Shown here: in pieces, positions 1 through 7,327 of the stretch
Numbering within the stretch: position 1 is the first letter of the stretch
Layout of the letters: each line of letters starts with the position of its first letter
Assembly: GCA_964580155.1 (NCBI GenBank)
Contig: CAZOJP010000053.1
Coordinates: 1-10,473 of the forward strand
Source of the DNA: Intestinibacillus sp964580155
Lineage (GTDB): Bacteria; Bacillota; Clostridia; Oscillospirales; Butyricicoccaceae
DNA length: 10,473 nucleotides
Direction of reading: 5' to 3'
Position numbers and translations under genes: made by a program
The notes under the pieces: generated by a model
Told to the model about the DNA's origin: nothing
The model's database searches: none
The model's input: the letters and a program-made list of their open reading frames with translations, nothing else

Positions 1-1183
1 CAACGCGGTGTTTCTTCTCTTTCATTTCCACTTCGGTAGCGGCGCCGACCTTGATGACCGCAACACCGCCTGCCAGCTTTGCCAGACGCTCCTGCAGCTT
101 CTCACGGTCGAAGTCCGAGGTGGTGCGCTCGATCGCGCTGCGGATTTCCGCGACGCGGGACGCAATCTTCGCCTTTTCGCCTGCGCCGTCCACGATGGTC
201 GTGGTCTCCTTGTTGACCTTGACCTGGCGCGCAGTGCCCAGCATATCGATGGTCGCATCCTTGATGTCAATGCCGATTTCGTCGGAAATCACCGTGCCGC
301 CGGTCAGCACCGCGATATCCTGCAGCATCTCCTTGCGACGATCGCCGAAGCCCGGTGCCTTGACCGCAACGCAGGTGAACGTGCCGCGCAGACGGTTGAC
401 GATCAGGGTGGACAGCGCCTCGCCCTCCACGTCCTCTGCGACGATCAGCAGCTTGCGGCCGGACTTCACAATCTGCTCGAGAATCGGCAGCAGATCCTGC
501 ACGTTGCCCAGCTTCTTATCCGTAATCAGGATGAACGGATCATCAAGAACCGCTTCCATCTTGTCGGTATCCGTGACCATATACGGCGTGATATAGCCGC
601 GGTCGAACTGCATGCCCTCGACAACCTCGGAATAGGTCTCCGCGGTCTTGGACTCCTCCACCGTGATAACGCCGTCCGTGGAAACCTTCTCCATCGCCTC
701 TGCGATGAGCTGGCCGATCTCGTCATCGCCCGAGGAAACCGCACCGACGCGCGCGATGTCGTTCGTGCCGTCAACCGCCTTGGAGTTCTCCTTGATCGCG
801 TTGACCGCCGCTTCGACAGCCTTGCTCATGCCCTTGCGCATAACCATGGGGTTCGCGCCGGCCGCCACGTTCTTCAGGCCCTCGCGCACGAACGCCTGCG
901 CCAGCAGGGTCGCCGTTGTGGTGCCGTCGCCTGCGATGTCGTTCGTTCTGGTCGCAACTTCCTTGACGATCTGTGCGCCCATGTTCTCGAACGCGTCCTC
1001 AAGCTCGATTTCCTTTGCAATGGTAACACCATCGTTTGTGATGAGCGGCGAGCCGAACTTTTTGTCCAGAACGACGTTGCGGCCCTTCGGACCGATGGTG
1101 ACCTTAACGGTGTTGGCGAGCTGATTGATGCCGCGCTCCAGCGCCTTGCGTGCGTCCTCGCCGTAAATAATCTGTTTTGCCAT
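1..1183 (-). CDS. groEL: 60 kDa chaperonin GroEL, C-terminal part cut off by the window edge
   Basis: This is the large subunit of the bacterial chaperonin, a cytoplasmic ATP-driven double-ring folding machine that works with GroES. I translated the minus strand from the ATG at 1183: 394 residues are visible, without a stop, out of about 540 usual for the family. The protein opens MAKQIIYGEDARKAL. It carries the nucleotide-site motifs TIGPKGRNV (about 29-37) and GDGTTTA (85-91, with the metal-binding Asp86) and the apical-domain stretch GFGDRRKEML. It breaks off at KEKKHRV, just before the segment that holds the hydrolytic Asp (Asp398 in E. coli), so that residue cannot be checked. AGGAGG at 1193-1198 sits 9 nt upstream of the ATG and fixes the start. 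groES ends 56 nt upstream, so the two form the usual groES-groEL operon under the CIRCE operator. Nothing in the visible part departs from the family. Confidence 0.98.
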   Translation of the reverse strand, partial: MAKQIIYGEDARKALERGINQLANTVKVTIGPKGRNVVLDKKFGSPLITNDGVTIAKEIELEDAFENMGAQIVKEVATRTNDIAGDGTTTATLLAQAFVREGLKNVAAGANPMVMRKGMSKAVEAAVNAIKENSKAVDGTNDIARVGAVSSGDDEIGQLIAEAMEKVSTDGVITVEESKTAETYSEVVEGMQFDRGYITPYMVTDTDKMEAVLDDPFILITDKKLGNVQDLLPILEQIVKSGRKLLIVAEDVEGEALSTLIVNRLRGTFTCVAVKAPGFGDRRKEMLQDIAVLTGGTVISDEIGIDIKDATIDMLGTARQVKVNKETTTIVDGAGEKAKIASRVAEIRSAIERTTSDFDREKLQERLAKLAGGVAVIKVGAATEVEMKEKKHRV

Positions 1184-1213
1184 GATGGTTGACCTCCTAT
1201 AATTGAGAAATGT

Positions 1214-1227
1214 ACCGGAAAACCGGT
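1214..1227 (-). other. Small inverted repeat in the groES-groEL spacer
   Basis: ACCGG, four bases, then CCGGT form a perfect 5-bp stem in the 56-nt gap between groES and groEL. In the transcript the loop is UUUU. No U-tract follows, so it is not a terminator. It lies 16 nt upstream of the groEL ribosome site. It could be a minor mRNA processing or stability element, or chance; the short stem gives little support. Confidence 0.3.
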
Positions 1228-1239
1228 GTGAAATGTCTT

Positions 1240-1524
1240 TTACTCGACGACAGCCAGAATATCGCCCTGCTTGACAACGATGTATTCCTCGCCGTCAACC
1301 TTGACTTCGGTGCCGGAATACTTGCTGGTGAGGACCTTATCGCCGATCTTGACCTGCATGACGACTTCCTTACCGTCAACAACGCCACCCGGGCCAACCG
1401 CAACCACTTGCGCAACTTGCGGCTTCTCCTTGGCGGAGCCTGCCAGAATGATACCGCTCGCTGTGGTTTCTTCCGCCTCGAGCATTTTGATCACAACGCG
1501 ATCGGAAAGGGGTTTGAGTGTCAT
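1240..1524 (-). CDS. groES: 10 kDa co-chaperonin GroES
   Basis: This is the co-chaperonin that caps the GroEL ring and encloses the folding chamber in the cytoplasm. The protein is 94 residues, the normal family length, starting MTLKPLSDRVVIK. The mobile loop that docks on GroEL is at about 17-33 (EAEETTASGIILAGSAK), with the hydrophobic Ile-Ile-Leu contact at 25-27. The roof-loop region VGPGGVVDGK (43-52) and the ending DILAVVE are typical. The frame stays open upstream to an ATG at 1557. I chose 1524 because it gives the family N-terminus and has AGGAGG (1534-1539) 9 nt upstream. The upstream ATG would add 11 residues that are not homologous. It is the first gene of groES-groEL, 44 nt downstream of the CIRCE operator. 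Confidence 0.98.
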   Translation of the reverse strand: MTLKPLSDRVVIKMLEAEETTASGIILAGSAKEKPQVAQVVAVGPGGVVDGKEVVMQVKIGDKVLTSKYSGTEVKVDGEEYIVVKQGDILAVVE

Positions 1525-1533
1525 GGTTCTATT

Positions 1534-1539
1534 CCTCCT
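1534..1539 (-). promoter_or_regulatory. Ribosome binding site deciding the groES start
   Basis: The minus strand reads TAGGAGGAATAGAACCATG, a full AGGAGG Shine-Dalgarno sequence 9 nt before the ATG at 1524. It excludes the in-frame ATG at 1557, which lies upstream of this site and has no comparable site of its own. Confidence 0.85.
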
Positions 1540-1567
1540 AAAATTAAAAGTAAACAAATTATGCAGA

Positions 1568-1594
1568 TTAGCACTCTTTATTCTTGAGTGCTAA
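1568..1594 (-). promoter_or_regulatory. CIRCE operator (HrcA-binding heat-shock inverted repeat)
   Basis: TTAGCACTC, nine bases, then GAGTGCTAA is an exact match to the CIRCE consensus, the operator bound by the HrcA repressor in front of groES and dnaK operons of Gram-positive and many other bacteria. The inverted repeat continues perfectly for five more bases on each side, so the arms are 14 bp (1563-1576 and 1586-1599). It sits between the candidate groES promoter and the groES ribosome site, at or just after the expected transcription start. HrcA-mediated repression at normal temperature follows from family knowledge; hrcA itself is not in the window. Confidence 0.97.
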
Positions 1595-1604
1595 TCTGCT
1601 TATT

Positions 1605-1633
1605 ATGATACATCAACCTTTTCCAATACGCAA
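1605..1633 (-). promoter_or_regulatory. Candidate vegetative (SigA-type) promoter of groES-groEL
   Basis: On the minus strand TTGCGT (1633-1628) is followed 17 nt later by TATCAT (1610-1605), a 5/6 match to the -10 consensus with a weak -35. Transcription would start around 1598, at the outer edge of the extended CIRCE repeat, where an operator should overlap. The overlapping CATAAT is an alternative -10, but with no good -35. The upstream A-tracts (1638-1674) could compensate for the weak -35. Confidence 0.55.
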
Positions 1634-1637
1634 GGGG

Positions 1638-1674
1638 TTTTTCAGAGTTTTTGCCAGATAATTTTTAAATTTTT
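1638..1674 (-). promoter_or_regulatory. A-tract region upstream of the groES promoter (possible UP element or bent DNA)
   Basis: Four runs of five A on the minus strand lie at 1674-1670, 1666-1662, 1652-1648 and 1642-1638, immediately upstream of the candidate -35. The nearest two are 10 bp apart centre to centre. The stretch stands out as AT-rich in a GC-rich window and contains no gene. An UP-element or curvature role is inference from composition and position. Confidence 0.4.
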
Positions 1675-1712
1675 GTGAATAAACCCTTTACCACCACTTA
1701 GATGGGGTCAAA

Positions 1713-2876
1713 TCAGCCGTTTGCCGGTTTAGCAGTCGCAGGTTTCGCCTGCTTTTTCGCCTCATCTTTAAAGTACATGTACAGATCGCACTTGATCATG
1801 CCGTTGTACAGCTTGCGGCGTTTATCCGCCTTGCGCCCATAGAAGCGCTCAAATTCCGCATCCGAGCTGAGGACATACTGCTTGCTGTCACTTCCGCGCA
1901 TCGCATGCCCAAAGGCGGTATACAGCCGCTGCGCGCTTTGCAGGTCGAGCAGACGCTCGCCGTAGGGCGGGTTGGCAAAGAGCGTGCCGACGCCGCTGTA
2001 ATCGCGCGAGACGGCATCCGCCGTTTCGAAGCGCACGGTGTGCAGCACACCCGCTTTGCGCGCGTTATCGACCGACAGCCGCACGCAGTCCGGGTCTATG
2101 TCGCTTCCGAAAATCTCAAACCCTGCTTCGGGCACAATGCGGCTGACCGCCTCCTCGCGCACGGATTTCCAGATGTCCGCGTCCATGCAGCTCCACTTTT
2201 CCGCGTCAAAGGAGCGCATCATGCCGGGCGCGCGCCGCATCGCGATGAGCGCCGCCTCAATGGCGATGGTGCCCGAGCCGCAAAACGGATCGAGCAGACG
2301 GTCGCGTCCGCGCCAGCGCGCCAGCTTCACCATGCCCGCGGCAAGTGTTTCGCGCAGCGGTGCCGCGTTTGCGTTTGCGCGATAACCGCGCTTGTGCAGT
2401 CCGGCGCCCGAGGTGTCGAGGTAGAGCTCCGCCCGATCGTGCATGATCGCAAACTGAATCTGATAGCGCGCGCCCGATTCCTCAAACCAGTCCACACCGT
2501 ATTTTTGCGACAGGCGCTTTACAACCGCTTTTTTGATGATTTTCTGGCAGTCCGGAATGGAGTGCAGCGCAGATTCGAGCGCGTGCCCCTTGACCGGAAA
2601 CGCGCCGTCACGCGGAATGAACGCCTCCCACGGCAACGCGTATACACCCTCAAAAAGCTGATCGAAGCTGGTGGCAGGAAACGAGCCGATGCGCAGCAGC
2701 ACACGCTCCGCCGTGCGCAGGTTGAGGTTCGCCCACGCGAGCGTTCTCTCGTCACCGGAAAACAGAACACGTCCGTTTTCCGGGCGCACGTCGGTCAACT
2801 TCCCCTCAAAGCGCAGTTCGTCGGCAACGATTCCTTCCAGACCGAACAGGGTCGGGCAGCATAATTCCAGCTTCAT
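1713..2876 (-). CDS. THUMP-domain class I SAM-dependent RNA methyltransferase, RlmL/YpsC type (likely 23S rRNA m2G)
   Basis: The 387-residue protein matches the stand-alone RlmL/YpsC family, which methylates the N2 of a guanine in 23S rRNA (G2445 in E. coli for the RlmL half of RlmKL). An N-terminal ferredoxin-like and THUMP RNA-binding part spans roughly 1-155. The linker HKRGYR (161-166) leads into a Rossmann methyltransferase domain with the SAM-binding motif DPFCGSGT (196-203), the acidic ribose-binding motif GSDID (257-261) and the catalytic NPPYGER (302-308). It lacks the RlmK half of the E. coli fusion, as is usual in Firmicutes. The tail from about 370 is rich in Lys, Ala and Pro. The start is set by GGAGG (2884-2888) 7 nt upstream. 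It has its own promoter and lies just past the arg terminator, so it is probably not part of the arginine operon. The exact target nucleotide is inferred from the family, not visible here. Confidence 0.92.
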   Translation of the reverse strand: MKLELCCPTLFGLEGIVADELRFEGKLTDVRPENGRVLFSGDERTLAWANLNLRTAERVLLRIGSFPATSFDQLFEGVYALPWEAFIPRDGAFPVKGHALESALHSIPDCQKIIKKAVVKRLSQKYGVDWFEESGARYQIQFAIMHDRAELYLDTSGAGLHKRGYRANANAAPLRETLAAGMVKLARWRGRDRLLDPFCGSGTIAIEAALIAMRRAPGMMRSFDAEKWSCMDADIWKSVREEAVSRIVPEAGFEIFGSDIDPDCVRLSVDNARKAGVLHTVRFETADAVSRDYSGVGTLFANPPYGERLLDLQSAQRLYTAFGHAMRGSDSKQYVLSSDAEFERFYGRKADKRRKLYNGMIKCDLYMYFKDEAKKQAKPATAKPANG

Positions 2877-2905
2877 TTTGATTCCTCCGTTTTTTGTGTG
2901 GCTCT

Positions 2906-2934
2906 ATTGTAGCACACCCGCAGCAGGATGTACA
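2906..2934 (-). promoter_or_regulatory. Promoter of the RNA methyltransferase gene, extended -10 type
   Basis: The minus strand has TGTACA (2934-2929, 4/6 match to -35), a 17-nt spacer and TACAAT (2911-2906, 5/6 match to -10). TGC precedes the -10, giving a TGn extended -10. Transcription would start near 2899, leaving a leader of about 23 nt with the GGAGG ribosome site. It lies directly downstream of the arg operon terminator, which fits a separate transcription unit. Confidence 0.65.
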
Positions 2935-2960
2935 CCGTCGACCGCTCTTGGCGCCGCATG

Positions 2961-2988
2961 AGAGAAAAGCCGCCCCTTTCGGGGCGGC
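2961..2988 (-). terminator. Rho-independent terminator of the arginine operon
   Basis: In the transcript GCCGCCCC pairs perfectly with GGGGCGGC (8 bp, all G-C) around a GAAA tetraloop, followed at once by UUUUCUCU. The hairpin is at 2988-2969 and the U-rich tract at 2968-2961. It lies 97 nt after the argF stop and ends the argGHCJBDF operon. On the opposite strand the stem is preceded by an A-run but is not followed by a T-run, so it works in one direction only. Confidence 0.93.
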
Positions 2989-3085
2989 CGCGCGAGTTGT
3001 CCTCTATATTGTACGCCGATGCGTCTGCGAACTTTGTCGAAACGCGTGCCCTGCTGTAGCTTTTTGTATCCGTTTTGCAGGGAAA

Positions 3086-3999
3086 CTACGCTTCCTTACT
3101 GCCCATCAGCGTGACCAGAACCGCCTTTTGTGCATGCAAGCGGTTTTCCGCTTCTTCAAAGATTTCGTCCGCGTGCTCCTCGAACACCTTGGTCGTAATC
3201 TCCTGCTCGCGATAGGCAGGCAGGCAGTGCTGCACCATGCAGCCCGGCTTTGCCGCGGCGAGCAGCTCGTCGTTGATCTGATAGCCCTGGAAGGCCTTCT
3301 GGCGGATTTCCTTCTCGTCCTCCTGCCCCATGGATGCCCAGGTGTCGGTGATGACGATGTCCGCGTTCGCGGCAGCCTCCATTGGGTCGGCTGTGAGGAA
3401 GAAATTCGGGTTTGGCTGCGCAAAGTCGAGCACCTGCTGCGCCGGACGATAGGCCTCCGGTGTCGCGATGGATACCTGCATGCCAACCTTCAGACCGCCG
3501 ACAATCAGCGAGTTTGCCATGTTGTTGCCGTCGCCGATGTAGCACATGCGCAGGCCGTCAAACGAGGCGAATTTCTCGCGGATGGTCATGAGGTCTGCGA
3601 GCACCTGACAGGGGTGGCAGAAGTCGGTCAGTCCGTTGACGATCGGAATCGTGCCGTACTGCGCAAGCTCTTCAACCTCGCTCTGCGCGAAGGTGCGGAT
3701 CATGATGCCGTCAAGATAGCGCGACAGCACGCGCGCGGTGTCCTGCACCGGCTCGCCGCGTCCGATTTGCAGATCGCGGTTGGACAGGAACATCGCCTGC
3801 CCGCCGAGCTGATACATACCGGTTTCGAAGGAAACACGGGTGCGCGTCGAGGATTTTTGAAAAATCAGACCGAGGCTCTTGCCCTCGAGGTGGCGATGCA
3901 GGATATTGTGCTTTTTTTCGTACTTGAGCTGATCTGCAAGGTCGAGGATGCCGATAATGTCCTCGGTCGAGCAGTCAAGCAGCTTGAGTAAATGCTTCA

Positions 4000-4000
<1 letters not shown>
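3086..4000 (-). CDS. argF: Ornithine carbamoyltransferase (EC 2.1.3.3)
   Basis: It transfers the carbamoyl group from carbamoyl phosphate to ornithine to make citrulline, in the cytoplasm as a trimer or a multiple of it. The 304-residue protein has the full set of family motifs. The carbamoyl-phosphate loop STRTR is at 51-55 and HPCQ at 129-132. The ornithine-binding DTWASMG is at 219-225; the SMG element separates OTCases from aspartate carbamoyltransferases. The catalytic HCLPAYR is at 258-264. Its ATG shares one base with the argD stop (TAATG), which suggests translational coupling, and it is the last gene of the operon. An anabolic role follows from the operon: no arcA or arcC, the markers of arginine catabolism, is present. 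The stop is TAG at 3088-3086. Confidence 0.97.
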
Positions 4001-5178
<1,178 letters not shown>

Positions 5179-5210
5179 GGTTTTCCCTTCGTTTCGTTTT
5201 AGAATTCGTC

Positions 5211-6083
5211 TTAGCCGAACATGGTGCCCACACCGACCTTGCTGAGCAGCTCGATGAGGATGGAGTGCTTGACGCGGCCGTCCTGAATGTTCGCCTGATC
5301 GACACCCGAGCGCACCGCCTCAACGCAGCAGTCCACCTTGGGGATCATGCCGCCCTTGATGACGCCGTCGCGGATGAGCCGCGGCACCTCGGATACCTTG
5401 AGGTTCGCGATGAGTGTGGAATCGTCCTTGGGGTCCAGCATCAGTCCGCGCACATCGGTCAGCAAAATGAGCTTCTTCGCCTTGAGCGCGATTGCGAGCT
5501 TGCTCGCGGCGGTGTCCGCGTTGATGTTATAGTTCGTATCGTCGTCCACGCCCTGCGCGACGGTCGACACGACCGGTATGTAGCCGCGCTCGAGCACATC
5601 AATGACCGGCGCGGGGTCGACGTCTACAATGTCGCCCACATAGCCGTAGTCCGTGCCCTGACGGTCGGTCATGCGCTTGGCCTGAAACAGTCCGCCGTCC
5701 ATGCCGCCCAGACCGAGGCCGCGGCCGCCCGCCTTGGCAAGCAGCGTGACAAGATCCTTGTTGACCTTGCCGCACAGCACCATTTGCACGATATCCATCG
5801 TCTCGCGGTCGGTATATCGCAGGCCGTTCACAAATCTGGACTCCTTGCCGATTTTGCCTAGCAGATCGTTGATTTCCGGGCCGCCGCCGTGCACGACGAC
5901 GACGCGGATGCCGACCAGATTGAGCAGCACCAAATCGTGGATGACCGCGTTCTTGAGTTCGGCGTTGACCATGGCATTGCCGCCGTATTTGACAACGACG
6001 GTTTGCCCATAGTATTTTTGGATATACGGGAGCGCCTCGACCAGAATTTTGGCTTTCAGCTCCGCATCAAGCTCTGTACTCAT
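5211..6083 (-). CDS. argB: N-acetylglutamate kinase, arginine-sensitive form (EC 2.7.2.8)
   Basis: It phosphorylates N-acetylglutamate with ATP. The 290-residue amino-acid kinase fold has KYGGNAM (32-38) and HGGGPEI (65-71) for phosphate and substrate, NINADTAA (186-193), LLTDVRG (207-213) and GGMIPK (244-249) for nucleotide and catalysis. The first Lys of the G-loop is at 32, against about 8 in the 258-residue E. coli enzyme. The extra N-terminal helix (about 5-24, with VEALPYIQKYYGQ) and the C-terminal GR..HSILIELLSKVGVGT (269-287) are hallmarks of hexameric, arginine-inhibited kinases such as those of Thermotoga and Pseudomonas. Feedback inhibition here is inferred from these features and fits the cyclic pathway with ArgJ. 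The AAAGGA ribosome site (6098-6093) overlaps the argJ stop codon, and the genes are 14 nt apart. Confidence 0.97.
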   Translation of the reverse strand: MSTELDAELKAKILVEALPYIQKYYGQTVVVKYGGNAMVNAELKNAVIHDLVLLNLVGIRVVVVHGGGPEINDLLGKIGKESRFVNGLRYTDRETMDIVQMVLCGKVNKDLVTLLAKAGGRGLGLGGMDGGLFQAKRMTDRQGTDYGYVGDIVDVDPAPVIDVLERGYIPVVSTVAQGVDDDTNYNINADTAASKLAIALKAKKLILLTDVRGLMLDPKDDSTLIANLKVSEVPRLIRDGVIKGGMIPKVDCCVEAVRSGVDQANIQDGRVKHSILIELLSKVGVGTMFG

Positions 6084-6097
6084 GTTTATTCGTCCTT

Positions 6098-7306
6098 TTA
6101 CGTTCTGTAATCGCCGTTGATACGCACATAATCATAGGTCAGATCACAGCCCCATGCGGTCGCGGCGGCATCGCCCTCCGCAACGTCAATCGCGATTGTG
6201 ACCTCGCTCTCCGACAGGATGGTCTTTGCCGCATCCTCGTCGAATGCAATGCCTGCGCCCTTTTCGCACACGGTGATGGTGCCCGCACCGCTTTCAAACG
6301 CGATTGTGACATATTCCGGGCGGAACGGCGCCTTGGAGTAGCCCATTGCGCACAGCACCCGTCCCCAGTTGGCGTCCGCGCCGAACATCGCCGCCTTGAC
6401 AAGGCTGGAGGCGCAGACCGCCTTGGCGAGCCGCTCCGCGGTCTCTTCGGTGCGCGCGTGCGCGACTGTGCAGGTGATGAGCTTGGTTGCGCCCTCGCCG
6501 TCCGCCGCGATCATGCGCGCCAAACGGGTCATGACCTCGGTCAGGGCGCGATGGAACACATCATAGCTCTCGTCCTGCCAATCGATGAGCGGATTGCATG
6601 CCTTGCCGTTTGCAAGCACCACGCAGGTGTCGTTCGTCGAGGTATCGCCGTCAACCGAAATGCGGTTAAAGGTTTTGCGCACGACGCTTTGCAGCGCATC
6701 CGCGAGCATATCCTCCGAAATCGCGCAATCGGTTGTGATAAAGCACAGCATCGTACCCATATTGGGATGAATCATGCCGCTGCCCTTGCAGATGCCGCCG
6801 AGACGGCAGGTTTTGCCGCCGACCATGAACTCGACCGCAACGCTCTTCGGGCAGGTGTCGGTCGTCATGATGGCATGCGCCGCCTTGTCCGATCCGTCCG
6901 CTGTCAGCTGAATCTTCGGCAGATTCTGCTCGATGCACTCAATGTTCAGGCGCTGGCCGATCACGCCCGTGGACGCGACGACCACGTCGCCCTCCTCGAT
7001 GCCCAGATGCTTTGCCGCCGCCGCCGCCATGCGCCGCGCGTTTGCCATGCCGTCCGGTGCACACGCGTTGGCGTTGCCTGCGTTCGCGACAATCGCGCGC
7101 GCCACACCGTCCTCCAGATGCTCCATCGTGACATAAATGGGCGCTGCCTTGACGCGGTTCATCGTATAAACCGCCGCCGCCGCGCACTCGCCCTCGCTGA
7201 AAATGAGCGCGGTGTCATCGGTTTCGCGGCTGTCCTTGATGCCGCAGCGCAGGCTGCCCGCTGTAAAGCCGGATGCGGCACACACGCCGCCGGAGATAAT
7301 CTTCAT
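6098..7306 (-). CDS. argJ: Bifunctional ornithine acetyltransferase / N-acetylglutamate synthase (EC 2.3.1.35, 2.3.1.1)
   Basis: It moves the acetyl group from N-acetylornithine to glutamate and so runs the acetyl-recycling pathway; bifunctional members also use acetyl-CoA for the first step. At 402 residues it is full length. The oxyanion-hole element STGVIG is at 112-117 and the autocleavage region KGSGMIHPNMGTML at 174-187. The precursor is expected to split before Thr185, whose amino end becomes the nucleophile, giving alpha (1-184) and beta (185-402) chains. The residue before Thr is Gly rather than the more familiar Ala. The C-terminal NGDYRT resembles the family's NADYRT-type ending. 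No argA or argE is seen in the window, which agrees with ArgJ supplying both steps; whether it is bifunctional or transferase-only cannot be read reliably from sequence. It starts 21 nt after argC. Confidence 0.96.
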   Translation of the reverse strand: MKIISGGVCAASGFTAGSLRCGIKDSRETDDTALIFSEGECAAAAVYTMNRVKAAPIYVTMEHLEDGVARAIVANAGNANACAPDGMANARRMAAAAAKHLGIEEGDVVVASTGVIGQRLNIECIEQNLPKIQLTADGSDKAAHAIMTTDTCPKSVAVEFMVGGKTCRLGGICKGSGMIHPNMGTMLCFITTDCAISEDMLADALQSVVRKTFNRISVDGDTSTNDTCVVLANGKACNPLIDWQDESYDVFHRALTEVMTRLARMIAADGEGATKLITCTVAHARTEETAERLAKAVCASSLVKAAMFGADANWGRVLCAMGYSKAPFRPEYVTIAFESGAGTITVCEKGAGIAFDEDAAKTILSESEVTIAIDVAEGDAAATAWGCDLTYDYVRINGDYRT

Positions 7307-7327
7307 AATAGGCTCCGTCCTTTCGGA

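Noticed and set aside
8..1192. Long plus-strand open frame of 394 codons opposite groEL, with similar long antisense frames opposite argF (2894-3991), argD (4141-5163), argJ/argC (6458-7543) and argH (8902-9636)
   Set aside because: Each lies opposite a clearly conserved gene, its product resembles no family I recognise, and it lacks a convincing ribosome site. Such frames are expected from GC-rich third positions on the other strand.
1240..1557. A longer GroES starting at the ATG at 1557
   Set aside because: The extra 11 residues match nothing in GroES, and the AGGAGG site lies downstream of this ATG, placed for the start at 1524.
1682..1711. Weak bulged stem after the methyltransferase stop considered as a terminator
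   Set aside because: Seven pairs with a bulge, followed by AAAGGGTTTATT rather than a U-tract; not strong enough to call.
3008..3040. TACAAT on the minus strand with TCGACA upstream, a possible promoter in the argF 3' region
   Set aside because: The spacer is 21 nt, too long for a sigma-A type promoter, and the next element downstream is the terminator, so a transcript would be pointless.
3049..3082. CCCTGC...GCAGGG inverted repeat just after the argF stop
   Set aside because: Only 6 bp with a 22-nt loop and no U-run; the real terminator is the 8-bp G-C hairpin at 2961-2988. The rest of the 2989-3085 stretch shows nothing I can name.
5179..5210. Repeated ACGAA units in the argB-argD gap considered as a regulatory repeat
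   Set aside because: Three five-base units in 32 nt are within chance, and they do not match an ARG box or another operator I know.
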